From Acidobacteriaceae bacterium (GTDB taxonomy: Bacteria; Acidobacteriota; Terriglobia; Terriglobales; Acidobacteriaceae), in the NCBI GenBank assembly GCA_027452245.1, contig DAIDGW010000209.1, positions 1-64,000 of the forward strand: DNA of 64,000 nucleotides, in the 5' to 3' direction. Both the position numbers and the translations under genes were made by a program. The number at the start of each line of letters is the position of its first letter. Within the stretch, counting starts at the first letter, position 1. The notes under the pieces were generated by a model that saw only the letters and a program-made list of their open reading frames with translations, was not told where the DNA came from and ran no database searches. Positions 45,001 to 53,400 of this stretch are shown here, one piece after another.

Positions 45001-45429
45001 TGTGCCAACATATATTACGTTCGGATCCGACGGCGCAATCGCGACCGCACCGATCGATGGTGAGGCCTCCGGAAACTTATCCCACAGCGGATGCCAGTTC
45101 AGACCGCCATCCGTCGTTTTCCACATGCCTCCGGCCACAGCACCGAAGTAGTAGGTGTCCTCATTCCCTGGCACTCCTGCTACGGCGAGAACACGGCCGC
45201 CGCGGAATGGCCCAACCAGCCGGTACTTCATACCTTCGAAGGGAGATTTCGCGGCTTCTGGTTTTGGCGGCGGGACTACGCCTGCTTCCGCTGGGAATTT
45301 CTCTTCTGTGGGTTCGCCGGTTGCCGTCGGAGGTACATTCGGTTCCGACGGTTTATTGGCCTGACGACGTTGCGCGATGGCGAGAGTGCTGAGGAAAGCA
45401 AGGAGAATGACAAGGCGGCTATGATTCAT
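42052..45429 (-). CDS. Large exported BNR/sortilin-like propeller protein
   Basis: I choose the ATG at 45429, which begins a signal peptide ending at TLAIAQ (1125 residues); upstream frame sequence is not signal-like. The first 750 residues hold about ten BNR/Asp-box repeats such as KTTDGGLNW, KSTDAGKTW, RSRDGGKTW, RSTDGGDTW and KTTDEGKSW, forming two propellers like sortilin/VPS10. A Gly/Ser/Lys-rich linker leads to a C-terminal FlgD-like Ig part and a helical tail. These proteins are abundant in Acidobacteriota and are often annotated as glycosyl hydrolases, but no catalytic residues of sialidases are seen. Confidence 0.85.
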   Translation of the reverse strand: MNHSRLVILLAFLSTLAIAQRRQANKPSEPNVPPTATGEPTEEKFPAEAGVVPPPKPEAAKSPFEGMKYRLVGPFRGGRVLAVAGVPGNEDTYYFGAVAGGMWKTTDGGLNWHPLWDKFPEASPSIGAVAIAPSDPNVIYVGTGEACIRGNIVMGNGVYKSTDAGKTWKFIGLRDTYSIGRMIIDPQDSKIVYVAALGHPFGPNTTRGIFRSRDGGKTWQRILYVDDKTGGIDIQFDVSNPRILFAGMWQAVRKPWTMESGGPGSGLYRSTDGGDTWTKLSGHGLPEGTLGRIGVATTSNPNRVYALIEAEKGGLFRSDDGGEKWQLMNDDRRYRQRAWYYTHVFADPRNPDVVYILNTGTYRSIDGGKTFTPLHTPHGDNHGFWIDPQNPKRMINGNDGGATISTDGGMSWTTLNNQPTAQFYHVAADNRFPYWLYGAQQDNSTVAIASASANGGIGASDFYAVGGGESGYIAPDPLNPDIVYAGSYGGDITRYDHRTEETQLIDPWPRNPIGWGMADLKHRFQWTEPIVVSPHDPHTLYYAGEVLFKTTDEGKSWSIISPDLTRNDKSKQQSSGGPITKDNTGVEVYDTIFSVVESSVQKGLIWAGSDDGLIHLTRNAGGNWEDVTPKAMPEWGTVSMIEASPMSAGTAYVAVERHKMDDFAPYVFKTTDFGKTWTSLINGIPKDDYVHAVRVDPKRQGLLYAGTEHGVYVSFNDGANWQPLQLNLPMSPVNDLLVKGNDLAVATHGRSFWILDDLSPLRQWNDSIKSDKVHLFTPADANHTTFPGSFFGGSHAGQNPPAGAVIYYYLKTEIKKKAESVDKKDGAAGAASSAGNSTGSDTNAKSTDAAEKKSEPPVKVEILDASGKVIRTYPPKHAATPEGEEGFFMRRQSAEIPTEAGINRFVWDLHYEGAPRIPNSPLWGGSTDGPLAVPGDYQVRLTVDGQAQTQAFRIVPDPRLKVTEAELKEQFDLMQKILDKVTQVHDAVRQIRDVRAQMTSLNKRLKEEKNPNAKAVADAGSALDKQMTVVEEALIQTKAKSGQDVLNYPIRLNNLLVALGGIVSSADAAPTKQDYEMFDELGQQSDEQLTKWNEIVKTDLAAYNQLVREKAIPAVGLSPATERQE

Positions 45430-45538
45430 CTTGGGCAAGTTCCTCTGGTATGCAGTTTGAACCTCGTAAATGTACTCTTCCTGAAGAAGTTTTGCGCGCC
45501 GATGTGCATAGATCCCACGTTCCATACTTGGACCACGC

Positions 45539-46240
45539 TTAGAGGGGCGAAAGTTCATCCTCTTTCTCTTCTTTGTTCGGTTCGAGCTTCCTCTGTAAAA
45601 AGCGCCTCGCTAAATCCTGCCCGCCTAAGCCAAATGCAATGGCCAATGCAAGCATCGCGGCCCCAAACACAGTAGCGAACGCAATCAGCATGGTCTCGGC
45701 TGCCACTCCCAGTATTTCGAACGCCATCGAGAATGCGAAGATGATGATGATGATTCGAACTGCAGTGCTTAACATGCGCGAGGAGCGGAAATTCGCGTTG
45801 ACTGCCGCAAGCAAGACAGCCCGAGAGAAGAAGGTGGCCGCCACCAATCCGAAGAAGAGAATCACCAACGCTACGAACAGCCGAGGGAGAAAGAGGAAGA
45901 ACTCCGAAATGTACTCTTGTAAGCCGGCGATCCCTAATACACTCACGCCCAAAAGAAAGAAGCCGAACCATGCGACCCAGAACACAAGTCGACTTACCAG
46001 TTCGGTGGACGAAGGTAGAGCCGCTTGATGGAGTAGTTCTGTCGCTCCGGCGTTTTCCGACAGCTTGGAGAACTTGGTCAAACGCAACGAACTGCGCACC
46101 AGCACCTTCAGAAGGTAGGCGATCAGCCATCCAACCAGGGCAATGATGAGCATGACAACCAGCCGCGGAAGATAGTGAACAATGTCCCTCGCCATCTGCT
46201 GGAAGGCTTGTATCAGTTCAGTCAAAATCGTTTCACGCAT
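45539..46240 (-). CDS. Mechanosensitive channel-like membrane protein (conserved TM helix type)
   Basis: A 233-residue protein with five membrane helices. The pattern LPRLVVMLIIALVGWLIAYLL near the N-terminus is repeated as FLPRLFVALVILFFGLVAATF near 118-138, the duplicated helix unit of this MscS-related group. The C-terminal LALAIAFGLGGQDLARRFL segment (about 195-213) matches the pore-lining helix of small-conductance channels. The MscS beta domain is absent. It follows the glycosyltransferase by seven bases, so it is in the same operon as trehalose synthase. That suggests an osmotic-stress function. Confidence 0.83.
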   Translation of the reverse strand: MRETILTELIQAFQQMARDIVHYLPRLVVMLIIALVGWLIAYLLKVLVRSSLRLTKFSKLSENAGATELLHQAALPSSTELVSRLVFWVAWFGFFLLGVSVLGIAGLQEYISEFFLFLPRLFVALVILFFGLVAATFFSRAVLLAAVNANFRSSRMLSTAVRIIIIIFAFSMAFEILGVAAETMLIAFATVFGAAMLALAIAFGLGGQDLARRFLQRKLEPNKEEKEDELSPL

Positions 46241-46247
46241 GGGCTTC

Positions 46248-47516
46248 TCACTTTCCGTCTGCCCAGATTTTGAGCAGGTAAGGCTTCAATCGTTCGAAGT
46301 CGGCGCACAGAGCTTCCTCACGAGTTTCGATGTTCTCGCCATTCCCGTTCCGATTTTCCGTAAGAAAAGTCAGGCTTCTGCCGCGGTACAGCGGTACCAG
46401 GGCCTGAATGATGTGGTCACGGTTAATGATGGATTTGTGGTAGGAAGCGACAAACTCAAACACGGTTCTCGTCCACAACTCCGCAGGATATTCGAATTCG
46501 TTGATTCCGAGAGCTGCAATGCGCTGCAACTCGCCGAGCATTGATGGCGAGAGGATGGAACGTAGTACCGGCTCTAATTGAGCAACACCGGCAGCAAACA
46601 TGTCCAGCAACCGCTTACGGTTGATGCGAGATCCCTCAGGTTCGATCTCTGGCGGCTTGCCAAACGTGGGTGGAAGCTCTGATCCGCTGACCACACTCCA
46701 CATTCCAAAGTTGCTATCCATTGATGAAAACAGAGCACCCACAGTTCTACGCATTACGCCAACCACATCCTGGGTCCCTCTGCCCGGGTGCGCCTTTGCT
46801 CCGAGAAAAGCTTGGCACACCCGATACTTACCAACGATTGCCGTGACGGTAACGGCGATCTCCGGCCCCATCCTGCCCCAGTCATCGTTGCTGATTCCCT
46901 TTGCGAGAAAATCAGTCACAAGGCGCCCCGAAATGGCGAATTCCGATCCGTAAGGCTCTCGTATTCTGCACCCGTATATCGACCGCGTCATTGGATATAG
47001 CAAATTGCGCATCAGTGCACCGTCAGATCTTTGGCGTGCATAGATAGGGCACACTAGATCGAAGTTCTCGTCGTAAACAGGCCGCGCCAGGCGCTGAAGC
47101 CAATCCGGTTCGATAGTGGTTGACTCGGGCGAAATGAGGACGCAAGTTTTGGCGCGCAGAAGATCGGTGGCAGCTAAGATTGTTTGCAGCGCCTTGCCGG
47201 GGTCTGGAGTGCGGTCATATCGCACGCTGATCGAATGCAGAGTACGTAGTGCAAAAACTTTGGATTCGCGCCATACATCATCGATTGAAGCTCTTTCCAC
47301 CAGTTCTGTGGTGCCATCCTGCGATCCGCCATCGGCGTTGATGATCGCTACTCGTTCGCGCGGAAAGCATTTCAGGATTCCAGCCTGGATTGCTGCGATC
47401 ACTGGCCCAATCGTCCTGGCGTGGTTGTGGGTTGATAGACCTACCACAATGTCAACCTCGCCGACATTGATGAGCTGGCGAAGAAAATCATCATTCAAAA
47501 GAGTTTCTTCCGCCAA
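46248..47516 (-). CDS. GT-A fold glycosyltransferase
   Basis: A 422-residue protein. The N-terminal GT-A domain begins DIVVGLSTHNHARTIGPVI and has VAIINADGGSQDGT, typical of GT2/GT81-type enzymes that use nucleotide sugars. The C-terminal part is helical. I favour a TTG start at 47516, because GGAGG sits five bases upstream; the GTG at 47522 overlaps that ribosome site. It lies between trehalose synthase and the mechanosensitive protein. GT81 enzymes make glucosylglycerate or mannosylglycerate, compatible solutes, which would fit, but the acceptor cannot be read from sequence. Confidence 0.78.
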   Translation of the reverse strand: MAEETLLNDDFLRQLINVGEVDIVVGLSTHNHARTIGPVIAAIQAGILKCFPRERVAIINADGGSQDGTTELVERASIDDVWRESKVFALRTLHSISVRYDRTPDPGKALQTILAATDLLRAKTCVLISPESTTIEPDWLQRLARPVYDENFDLVCPIYARQRSDGALMRNLLYPMTRSIYGCRIREPYGSEFAISGRLVTDFLAKGISNDDWGRMGPEIAVTVTAIVGKYRVCQAFLGAKAHPGRGTQDVVGVMRRTVGALFSSMDSNFGMWSVVSGSELPPTFGKPPEIEPEGSRINRKRLLDMFAAGVAQLEPVLRSILSPSMLGELQRIAALGINEFEYPAELWTRTVFEFVASYHKSIINRDHIIQALVPLYRGRSLTFLTENRNGNGENIETREEALCADFERLKPYLLKIWADGK

Positions 47517-47560
47517 TTCCACCTCCGAGGAATGTGTTCAGTGTCTGTGACAGCGCGCAC

Positions 47561-49201
47561 TCAGATTTGGCGCAGCCGAAACCAATAGAATTGGTACGGC
47601 CCCATCGTCAAGAGATACGGCACTTCACTAATTCGCGGGAAAATATTGCGGCCAAACATTTCAATCAGAATGTTTCCTTTAAATCGTCGTAGGTCCAGTT
47701 CAACCGACTGCGCGGCACTTGAGAGATTATTCACAATCAGAATTATCTCTTTCCCTAGCTGCCGCACGTAAGCAAGCACTCGATGATTCGCCGGGTGGAG
47801 GAAGCTGATCGATCCTGAGCCGAACACGGGAGTCGAACGTCGGATTTCGATGATGTGCTGCATCCAGGATAACAACGAGTGAGCTGTGCGTTTTTGAGAC
47901 AGCACGTTGACCGCCGGATACCCGTACACCGGGTTCAGGATCGGAGGGGAGTAAAGCCTTTCCGGGTCTGCTGCGGAAAAACCGCCGTTCCAGCCCCCGC
48001 TCCATTGCATTGGAGTTCTTACCCCGTTGCGATCTCCAAGGTAAACATTATCCCCCATTCCAATTTCGTCCCCGTAGTAGATGATGGGGGTTCCCGGCAG
48101 AGACATCAACATTCCGTTCATCAATTCTACTCGTCGCCGATCATTGTCGAGTAGAGGAGCTAAACGCCGCCGGATGCCCAGATTCAGGCGCATCACTTTG
48201 TCTTTGGCGTAGATGTCATACATGTAGTCGCGTTCGATGTCTGTGACCATTTCCAGCGTCAGTTCGTCATGATTGCGCAGAAACAAGCACCACTGGCACG
48301 ACTCCGGGATCTCAGGGGTTTGCTGCAGAATTTCTGTGATAGGTTTGCGATCCTCCAGGCGCAATCCCATGAACATCCGGGGCATCAAGGGAAAATGGAA
48401 GGCCATGTGAAACTCGTCGCCATTGCCAAAGTAAGGACGAAGGTCCGCGGGCCATTGATTGGCCTCTGCCAGAATCATCGCCCCAGGGAATTGCTCGTCG
48501 ACACGCTTGCGTAGTTCGCGGATGATGGCGTGAGTCTCGGGCAGATTCTCGCAGTTCGTTCCTTCTCGCTCGATCAAATATGGAACGGCGTCCAGCCGAA
48601 ATCCGTCGACTCCCATTTCCAGCCAGAACTTCATGACATTCCACATTTCCTCCCGCACCGCAGGATTGTCATAATTCAAATCCGGCTGATGGCTGAAAAA
48701 ACGATGCCAGTAATACGACTTCGAGATCGGATCCCATGCCCAGTTCGACATCTCCGTGTCAAGAAAAATGATCCGAGTTGCCCGATACTTCGAATCGGTG
48801 TCACTCCACACGTACCAATCGCGCTTTGGATTGTCGCTGGAACTCCGAGATTCCTGAAACCAGGGGTGCTGATCTGAAGTGTGGTTTAAAACCATCTCCA
48901 CGATGACCCGAATGCCGCGGCCATGGGCTATCGAAAGAAAGTTTTTGAAATCTTCCAGTGTTCCATAGCTGGGATGAACCGATCGGTAATCGGAAATGTC
49001 ATATCCGTCGTCCCTCAAAGGAGAAGGAAAGAACGGCATCAACCAGATCGCATTCGCCCCAAGCTCCTGCACGTAATCCAACCTTTGCGCAAGTCCCGCA
49101 AAGTCTCCTATGCCGTCCCCATTCGAGTCATAGAACGACCGCACATGCACCTGATAGATAATGGCATTCTTGTACCAGCCTGCTTCGAGCTTCAGAGACA
49201 A
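47561..49201 (-). CDS. treS: Trehalose synthase-type GH13 enzyme
   Basis: A 546-residue GH13 subfamily 16 protein. TreS hallmarks are [32 protein letters not shown] and the NHTSDQH loop. The catalytic triad is Asp204 (FRLDAVPYL), Glu246 (LAEANQW) and Asp312 (NHDELTLE). TreS interconverts maltose and trehalose. There is no C-terminal maltokinase fusion. The start is a TTG preceded by GGGGGAAA; no ATG lies near. It is the first gene of an operon with a glycosyltransferase and a mechanosensitive protein. Confidence 0.9.
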   Translation of the reverse strand: MSLKLEAGWYKNAIIYQVHVRSFYDSNGDGIGDFAGLAQRLDYVQELGANAIWLMPFFPSPLRDDGYDISDYRSVHPSYGTLEDFKNFLSIAHGRGIRVIVEMVLNHTSDQHPWFQESRSSSDNPKRDWYVWSDTDSKYRATRIIFLDTEMSNWAWDPISKSYYWHRFFSHQPDLNYDNPAVREEMWNVMKFWLEMGVDGFRLDAVPYLIEREGTNCENLPETHAIIRELRKRVDEQFPGAMILAEANQWPADLRPYFGNGDEFHMAFHFPLMPRMFMGLRLEDRKPITEILQQTPEIPESCQWCLFLRNHDELTLEMVTDIERDYMYDIYAKDKVMRLNLGIRRRLAPLLDNDRRRVELMNGMLMSLPGTPIIYYGDEIGMGDNVYLGDRNGVRTPMQWSGGWNGGFSAADPERLYSPPILNPVYGYPAVNVLSQKRTAHSLLSWMQHIIEIRRSTPVFGSGSISFLHPANHRVLAYVRQLGKEIILIVNNLSSAAQSVELDLRRFKGNILIEMFGRNIFPRISEVPYLLTMGPYQFYWFRLRQI

Positions 49202-49409
49202 TCAGATTTCCCCCGCTAAGGCGCCAGACGATCCCGGCTCCATGTACGAGTAGGATACAGCTTTCGGTCCTGAATCTAGTGACTCGCCTGCGCCGGCAAT
49301 CCAAGCGCTCTCGATCGAAAAGGGGGGCTTAAATCAGGAACTTCACCTGAAGAAGATCCGCACAGTAGGCCTGTCTGCGCGTCAATGCCCGCTCGCGACG
49401 ACAATATCC

Positions 49410-49449
49410 TTGAGTGCGCGACGGCTTTATGCAGCCGTCGCGCACTCAA
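49410..49449. terminator. Perfect 17-bp hairpin after the peroxiredoxin gene
   Basis: TTGAGTGCGCGACGGCT and its exact complement are separated by the six-base loop TTATGC. It begins 11 bases beyond the peroxiredoxin stop on the minus strand. Neither side has a T-run, so it may be a mRNA-stabilising 3' end or a Rho-independent stop of atypical form. Confidence 0.6.
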
Positions 49450-49459
49450 CTCAATTTCC

Positions 49460-50134
49460 TCATGCAACTTTCTTGAAGCAAAGGAACCAGTCCACACACC
49501 GTACTGACGGGTCTTTCGATTCCACTCGTTCCTTCGCTGCCCCACAGGAGCCTGGCGGTGGGATGATTACTTCCTCACCCGGACGCCAGTCTGCGGGAGT
49601 AGCCACTTTCTCCCGATCGCTGGTCTGCATGGCCATCAGAAGGCGCTTAATCTCCTGGAAATTCCTCCCATTGCTTAGAGGATAGTAAAGAAGCGCTCGC
49701 ACCTTGCTCTCTGGATCAATGAAGAACACAGCGCGGACTGCCTGGGTCGTGCTGGCATAAGGCTGCAGCATTCCATACAGCCGCGACACTTCCATCTTCA
49801 GGTCAGAAATCACCGGGAAAGTGACCTCGACATTTTTCAGATTACGGAATTGCACTTTCTCCTTGATCGTCCGTAACCAGGCAATATGGCTGAACGTGCT
49901 GTCGATTGAAAGCCCCACGAGTTCGCAGTTCAACTGGCGAAATTCGTCTTGCATGGCAGCGAAGGTCATGAACTCGGTGGTGCAGACCGGGGTGAAATCG
50001 GCCGGATGGCTGAAAAGAATGACCCACTTTCCTTTGTAGTCTTCGGGGAACTTGATGTGTCCCTGCGTTGTTTCTGCCTCGAAAAATGGCGCGACCTCGC
50101 CAATCAGAGGCAGGCGTGTGGCTGCTTCTTGCAT
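49460..50134 (-). CDS. Peroxiredoxin of the 1-Cys (Prx6) type
   Basis: A 224-residue thiol peroxidase. The peroxidatic Cys51 lies in HPADFTPVCTTE, and IDSTFSHIAWLR and the long C-terminal WRPGEEVIIPPP match the Prx6/AhpC-TSA group. The C-terminal tail contains three more cysteines (PGSCGAA, VRCVDWFLC), an unusual feature for a 1-Cys enzyme that could supply a resolving thiol. The gene is single. Two overlapping palindromes lie 57-84 bases upstream of its start (50191-50218). Confidence 0.9.
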   Translation of the reverse strand: MQEAATRLPLIGEVAPFFEAETTQGHIKFPEDYKGKWVILFSHPADFTPVCTTEFMTFAAMQDEFRQLNCELVGLSIDSTFSHIAWLRTIKEKVQFRNLKNVEVTFPVISDLKMEVSRLYGMLQPYASTTQAVRAVFFIDPESKVRALLYYPLSNGRNFQEIKRLLMAMQTSDREKVATPADWRPGEEVIIPPPGSCGAAKERVESKDPSVRCVDWFLCFKKVA

Positions 50135-50476
50135 AGTGATGCCCTCCTGGGGAGCTTCTTCACATCGAGCGACGATTCTCGTCTCACCGTTAAACGTTCT
50201 GTCGTTTAGGGCGCCCTATGCAATGATTCCAGTCACATCAATGGGTGACAGTTTTCACTAAATGCACACACGTCCTGGTGGTGTTCAGCTTGTGCCTTTC
50301 GTGTCAGCAGCGTCGGTCAGACAGTTCGCCATGTGAGCCGCGACTCTAGGTACAAGCGCCAGGGACTCTGATGCCGCAGAATACCCCACAAAATATCGCT
50401 CAAATGCGCGACTTTTAGGATCTTGGATGATCCGCGATGTTCAAGGGCCGATTTTAATGATTAGAGACACAAGCGA
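50135..50476. other. Intergenic region between peroxiredoxin and hybrid kinase genes
   Basis: No credible gene in about 340 bases. It holds the peroxiredoxin promoter region with the palindromes at 50191-50218 and a weak GGATC-TTGGAT-GATCC inverted repeat at 50418-50433 downstream of the kinase. Short frames there have no ribosome sites. Confidence 0.5.
50191..50218. promoter_or_regulatory. Overlapping palindromes before the peroxiredoxin gene
   Basis: TAAACG-TTCTGT-CGTTTA (50191-50208) overlaps TAGGGCGCCCTA (50207-50218), a perfect 12-bp palindrome. They sit at a distance expected for operators of the peroxiredoxin gene that starts at 50134 on the minus strand. The regulator is unknown. Confidence 0.45.
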
Positions 50477-53400
50477 TCAGCCCGCCGCCTCAGCAATCTG
50501 TACACCGTCTTCTGGGCGGAAAGTCCCGCCAATCGGAAACCGAACTGAAACAGTCGTGCCTCTGCTGTCGGACTCGATGGTCAGTGTTCCACCCAACTGG
50601 CGAACCCGTTCCCGCATACCGCGGATTCCGACGCCGAAGCCTCTCAATTGCATCTGATCAAGTTTTTCACTCGGAATTCCTTTGCCTGAGTCACGAACCG
50701 CCACGATGACTACGCCTTCGCTAACGGCCACCGAAACAAAGGCTTCTTTACTCTCTGAATGGCGGATGACATTGGTCAAACACTCTTGAACCACACGAAA
50801 GACTACCAGTTCTGTCTCACGAGAAAGTCGCCTCAGGTCTCGAGCAATATCAAGAGAAATGCTCAGCTTGGTGCGGGCAAGAAGCCCCTCCGCATACCAT
50901 TCTAAAGCCGCACCAATCCCATTCTCGTCCAATAAGGGCGGATGTAGGAGATAAGACGTAGTGCGGATCTCTTGCGTCAACTGTTGCACGACTTCTTGCA
51001 GTTCATGAATTTTCGACGCGAGTTCTACATTCCCATTGCTGCCAAGCTGCGCAATCTCGAGGCTCAGTATGGTCAACGTCTGCCCGGCACTATCGTGTAA
51101 TTCACGCGCAATACGGCGGCGCTCCTCGTCCTGCGCGATCAACAACCTGACCGAGAGATCGCGAAGCTCATCCTGTGCCTTCTCAAGCGCAACCGTCCGT
51201 TGCTTAACGTGCTCCTCAAGGCTATCCGCCATTTCGCGGAACTGTCGCTCTCGCTTTTCGAGTTCCTCGCGTGTGAGCGCCTCTTCGGTTACGTCCACTG
51301 CATGAACCAGAATGCCCTCGATTTTGCCAGCAGCACCTCGAAATGGCTGATAAGTGAAGTTGTAGTAGACGTCTTCAAGTTTTGAGCTCTTTCCGCGTTT
51401 CAGAGGTACTTTAACTGCCCTCCCGATGTAGGGGACACCAGTCCGATAAACCTCGTCCAGAATTTCCCAAAAGCCGTATCCCTTAAGTTCAGGAAAAACC
51501 TCATCGACAGTTTTGTCCGCAAAATCTTCCGGACCTTGTCGGCCGGTAGATTTCACGTATTCGAAGTTGGCGAATGTAAAGCGGTGATCAGGACCAGTTA
51601 ACAACGCAATTCCTGCTGGGGACTGCATGAACAATTCCTGCAGTCGACGGTGTTCTGCCTCAGCATGCTCACGCAGTTCGCGTTCCAATTTGGCCGCTTG
51701 GCGGCGCACCTTCGACATCGCCAGGTGCGACCGCACCCGCGCCATCAACTCCCGAGCGGAAAATGGCTTGACCAGATAATCATCTGCTCCGGCGCTCAGT
51801 CCTTGAACGCGCGATTCTTCCCCGGCACGAGCCGAAAGCAATATCACGGGCACGGTTTCAGTCCGCGAGTCGGATCGCAGTTCTCTCAACAGGCCAAAGC
51901 CGTCGAGGTTCGGCATCATCACATCGCTCAGAACCAGATCTGGCGTTGCCTCCCGAATTGCTTTCAGTGCCGCTTCGCCATCCGGCAAAGCTGTGACGTC
52001 GTATCTTGAAGAAAGCAGGTTGCGGACGTATTCCCTCATGTCAGCGTTATCATCTGCTAACACGATGCGGGCCCGGTCCTCTTCGCTTCTTACGAGGTCC
52101 AAAGGGGAACGAAGCGATTGCAGCTCAGAAACCTGGATTTCAGGCAACCAGTGCAGCGCCTCTTCTACATAGGTTTCGCCGCGCAGCGATGTTGACTCCA
52201 GGGATCGCGCCGCTCCAATCCGCTCCGCAGGCAAATGATCTTTACCGAGAGGGATGCTGACAATGAACGAACTTCCGCGACCCACTTCGCTCTCGGCTCG
52301 GACCGTTCCACCATGCTGCTTAGCAAGCTCCTGCACGAGGGCCAGTCCGATCCCACTGCCTTCGAATGTTCGCCCGCGAGCATTCTTCACTCGGTAAAAC
52401 CGTTCAAATAGGTAGGGCAGGTCGTTTGCCGGAATACCTGTGCCGGTGTCACGTACGGTGAGTTCCGCTGATGCTTGAGTCTTGCGAAGGGAAACCTCGA
52501 TCTCCCCATCAAACGTGAACTTGAAGGCATTTGAAAGCAGGTTGAAAACTATTTTTTCCCACAACTCACGATCCACGTAGACCGGCTCATCAAGCCTCGG
52601 ACAATTTACGATCAGGCGAAGACCGGCCCTCTCTACCGCAGAGCGAAACACGCTGGCGAGCTCAGACGTAAGCTGCGCAATATCCGTGGGCTCATACGAT
52701 GCCTGAAAACGTCCTGCCTCAATGCGGGAAAAATCCAGAAGCGTGTTCACCAGCTTGAGCAAGCGCAGTGAGTTCCGATGCGCTATATCCAGCCGCTCAT
52801 AATGATGGGGTGCCAGCGCATTCGACTCGCCCAGCAGATCTTCCAACGGAGCCAGCATGAGCGTCAGTGGAGTCCGGAATTCGTGGCTAACGTTGCTGAA
52901 AAACAGGGTCTTGGCGCGATCGATCTCCGCCAGTGCCTCGGCACGCTTCTTCTCCTCTTCATACGCGCGAGCTTTTGCGACGCTGGCGGAAATCTGCCCT
53001 GCAATCAGGTGTAGGAAACCCGCGTAGCTAACGTCCAGCGGACGGTACGGATTGAGGGCCGTAATGAGAACTCCTGCAAGGTTTCCCTGTGCTTGACTTG
53101 TAATAGGCAAGAGGAGAGCACGACTAGGTGGGCTGTCCCACGCTCCGCAAGGAACAACTCCGAAGCGTGCGGTCAGGCCTTCAACAATGACAGAATCTTT
53201 GCCATTAATCAGATCTCTGATGGGCCAAGTCTGATCTTTAGCTTTGAGGTCGATAACCGCGACCGCGGCTGGGTGATCACAACTGATTCCCGTCTGGCAG
53301 GATAAGCGAGCTTCCGACCCATCAGATAACAAAAAATAGGCCAGCGTAAATGGCAGGTCTTGTTCATTCTCGGAAAGACTGCGCGACACCGCCGCAACGA

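Noticed and set aside
42052-45429. Sialidase or glycosyl hydrolase
   Set aside because: BNR repeats are shared with sialidases, but the catalytic Arg triad and Tyr/Glu pair are not recognisable.
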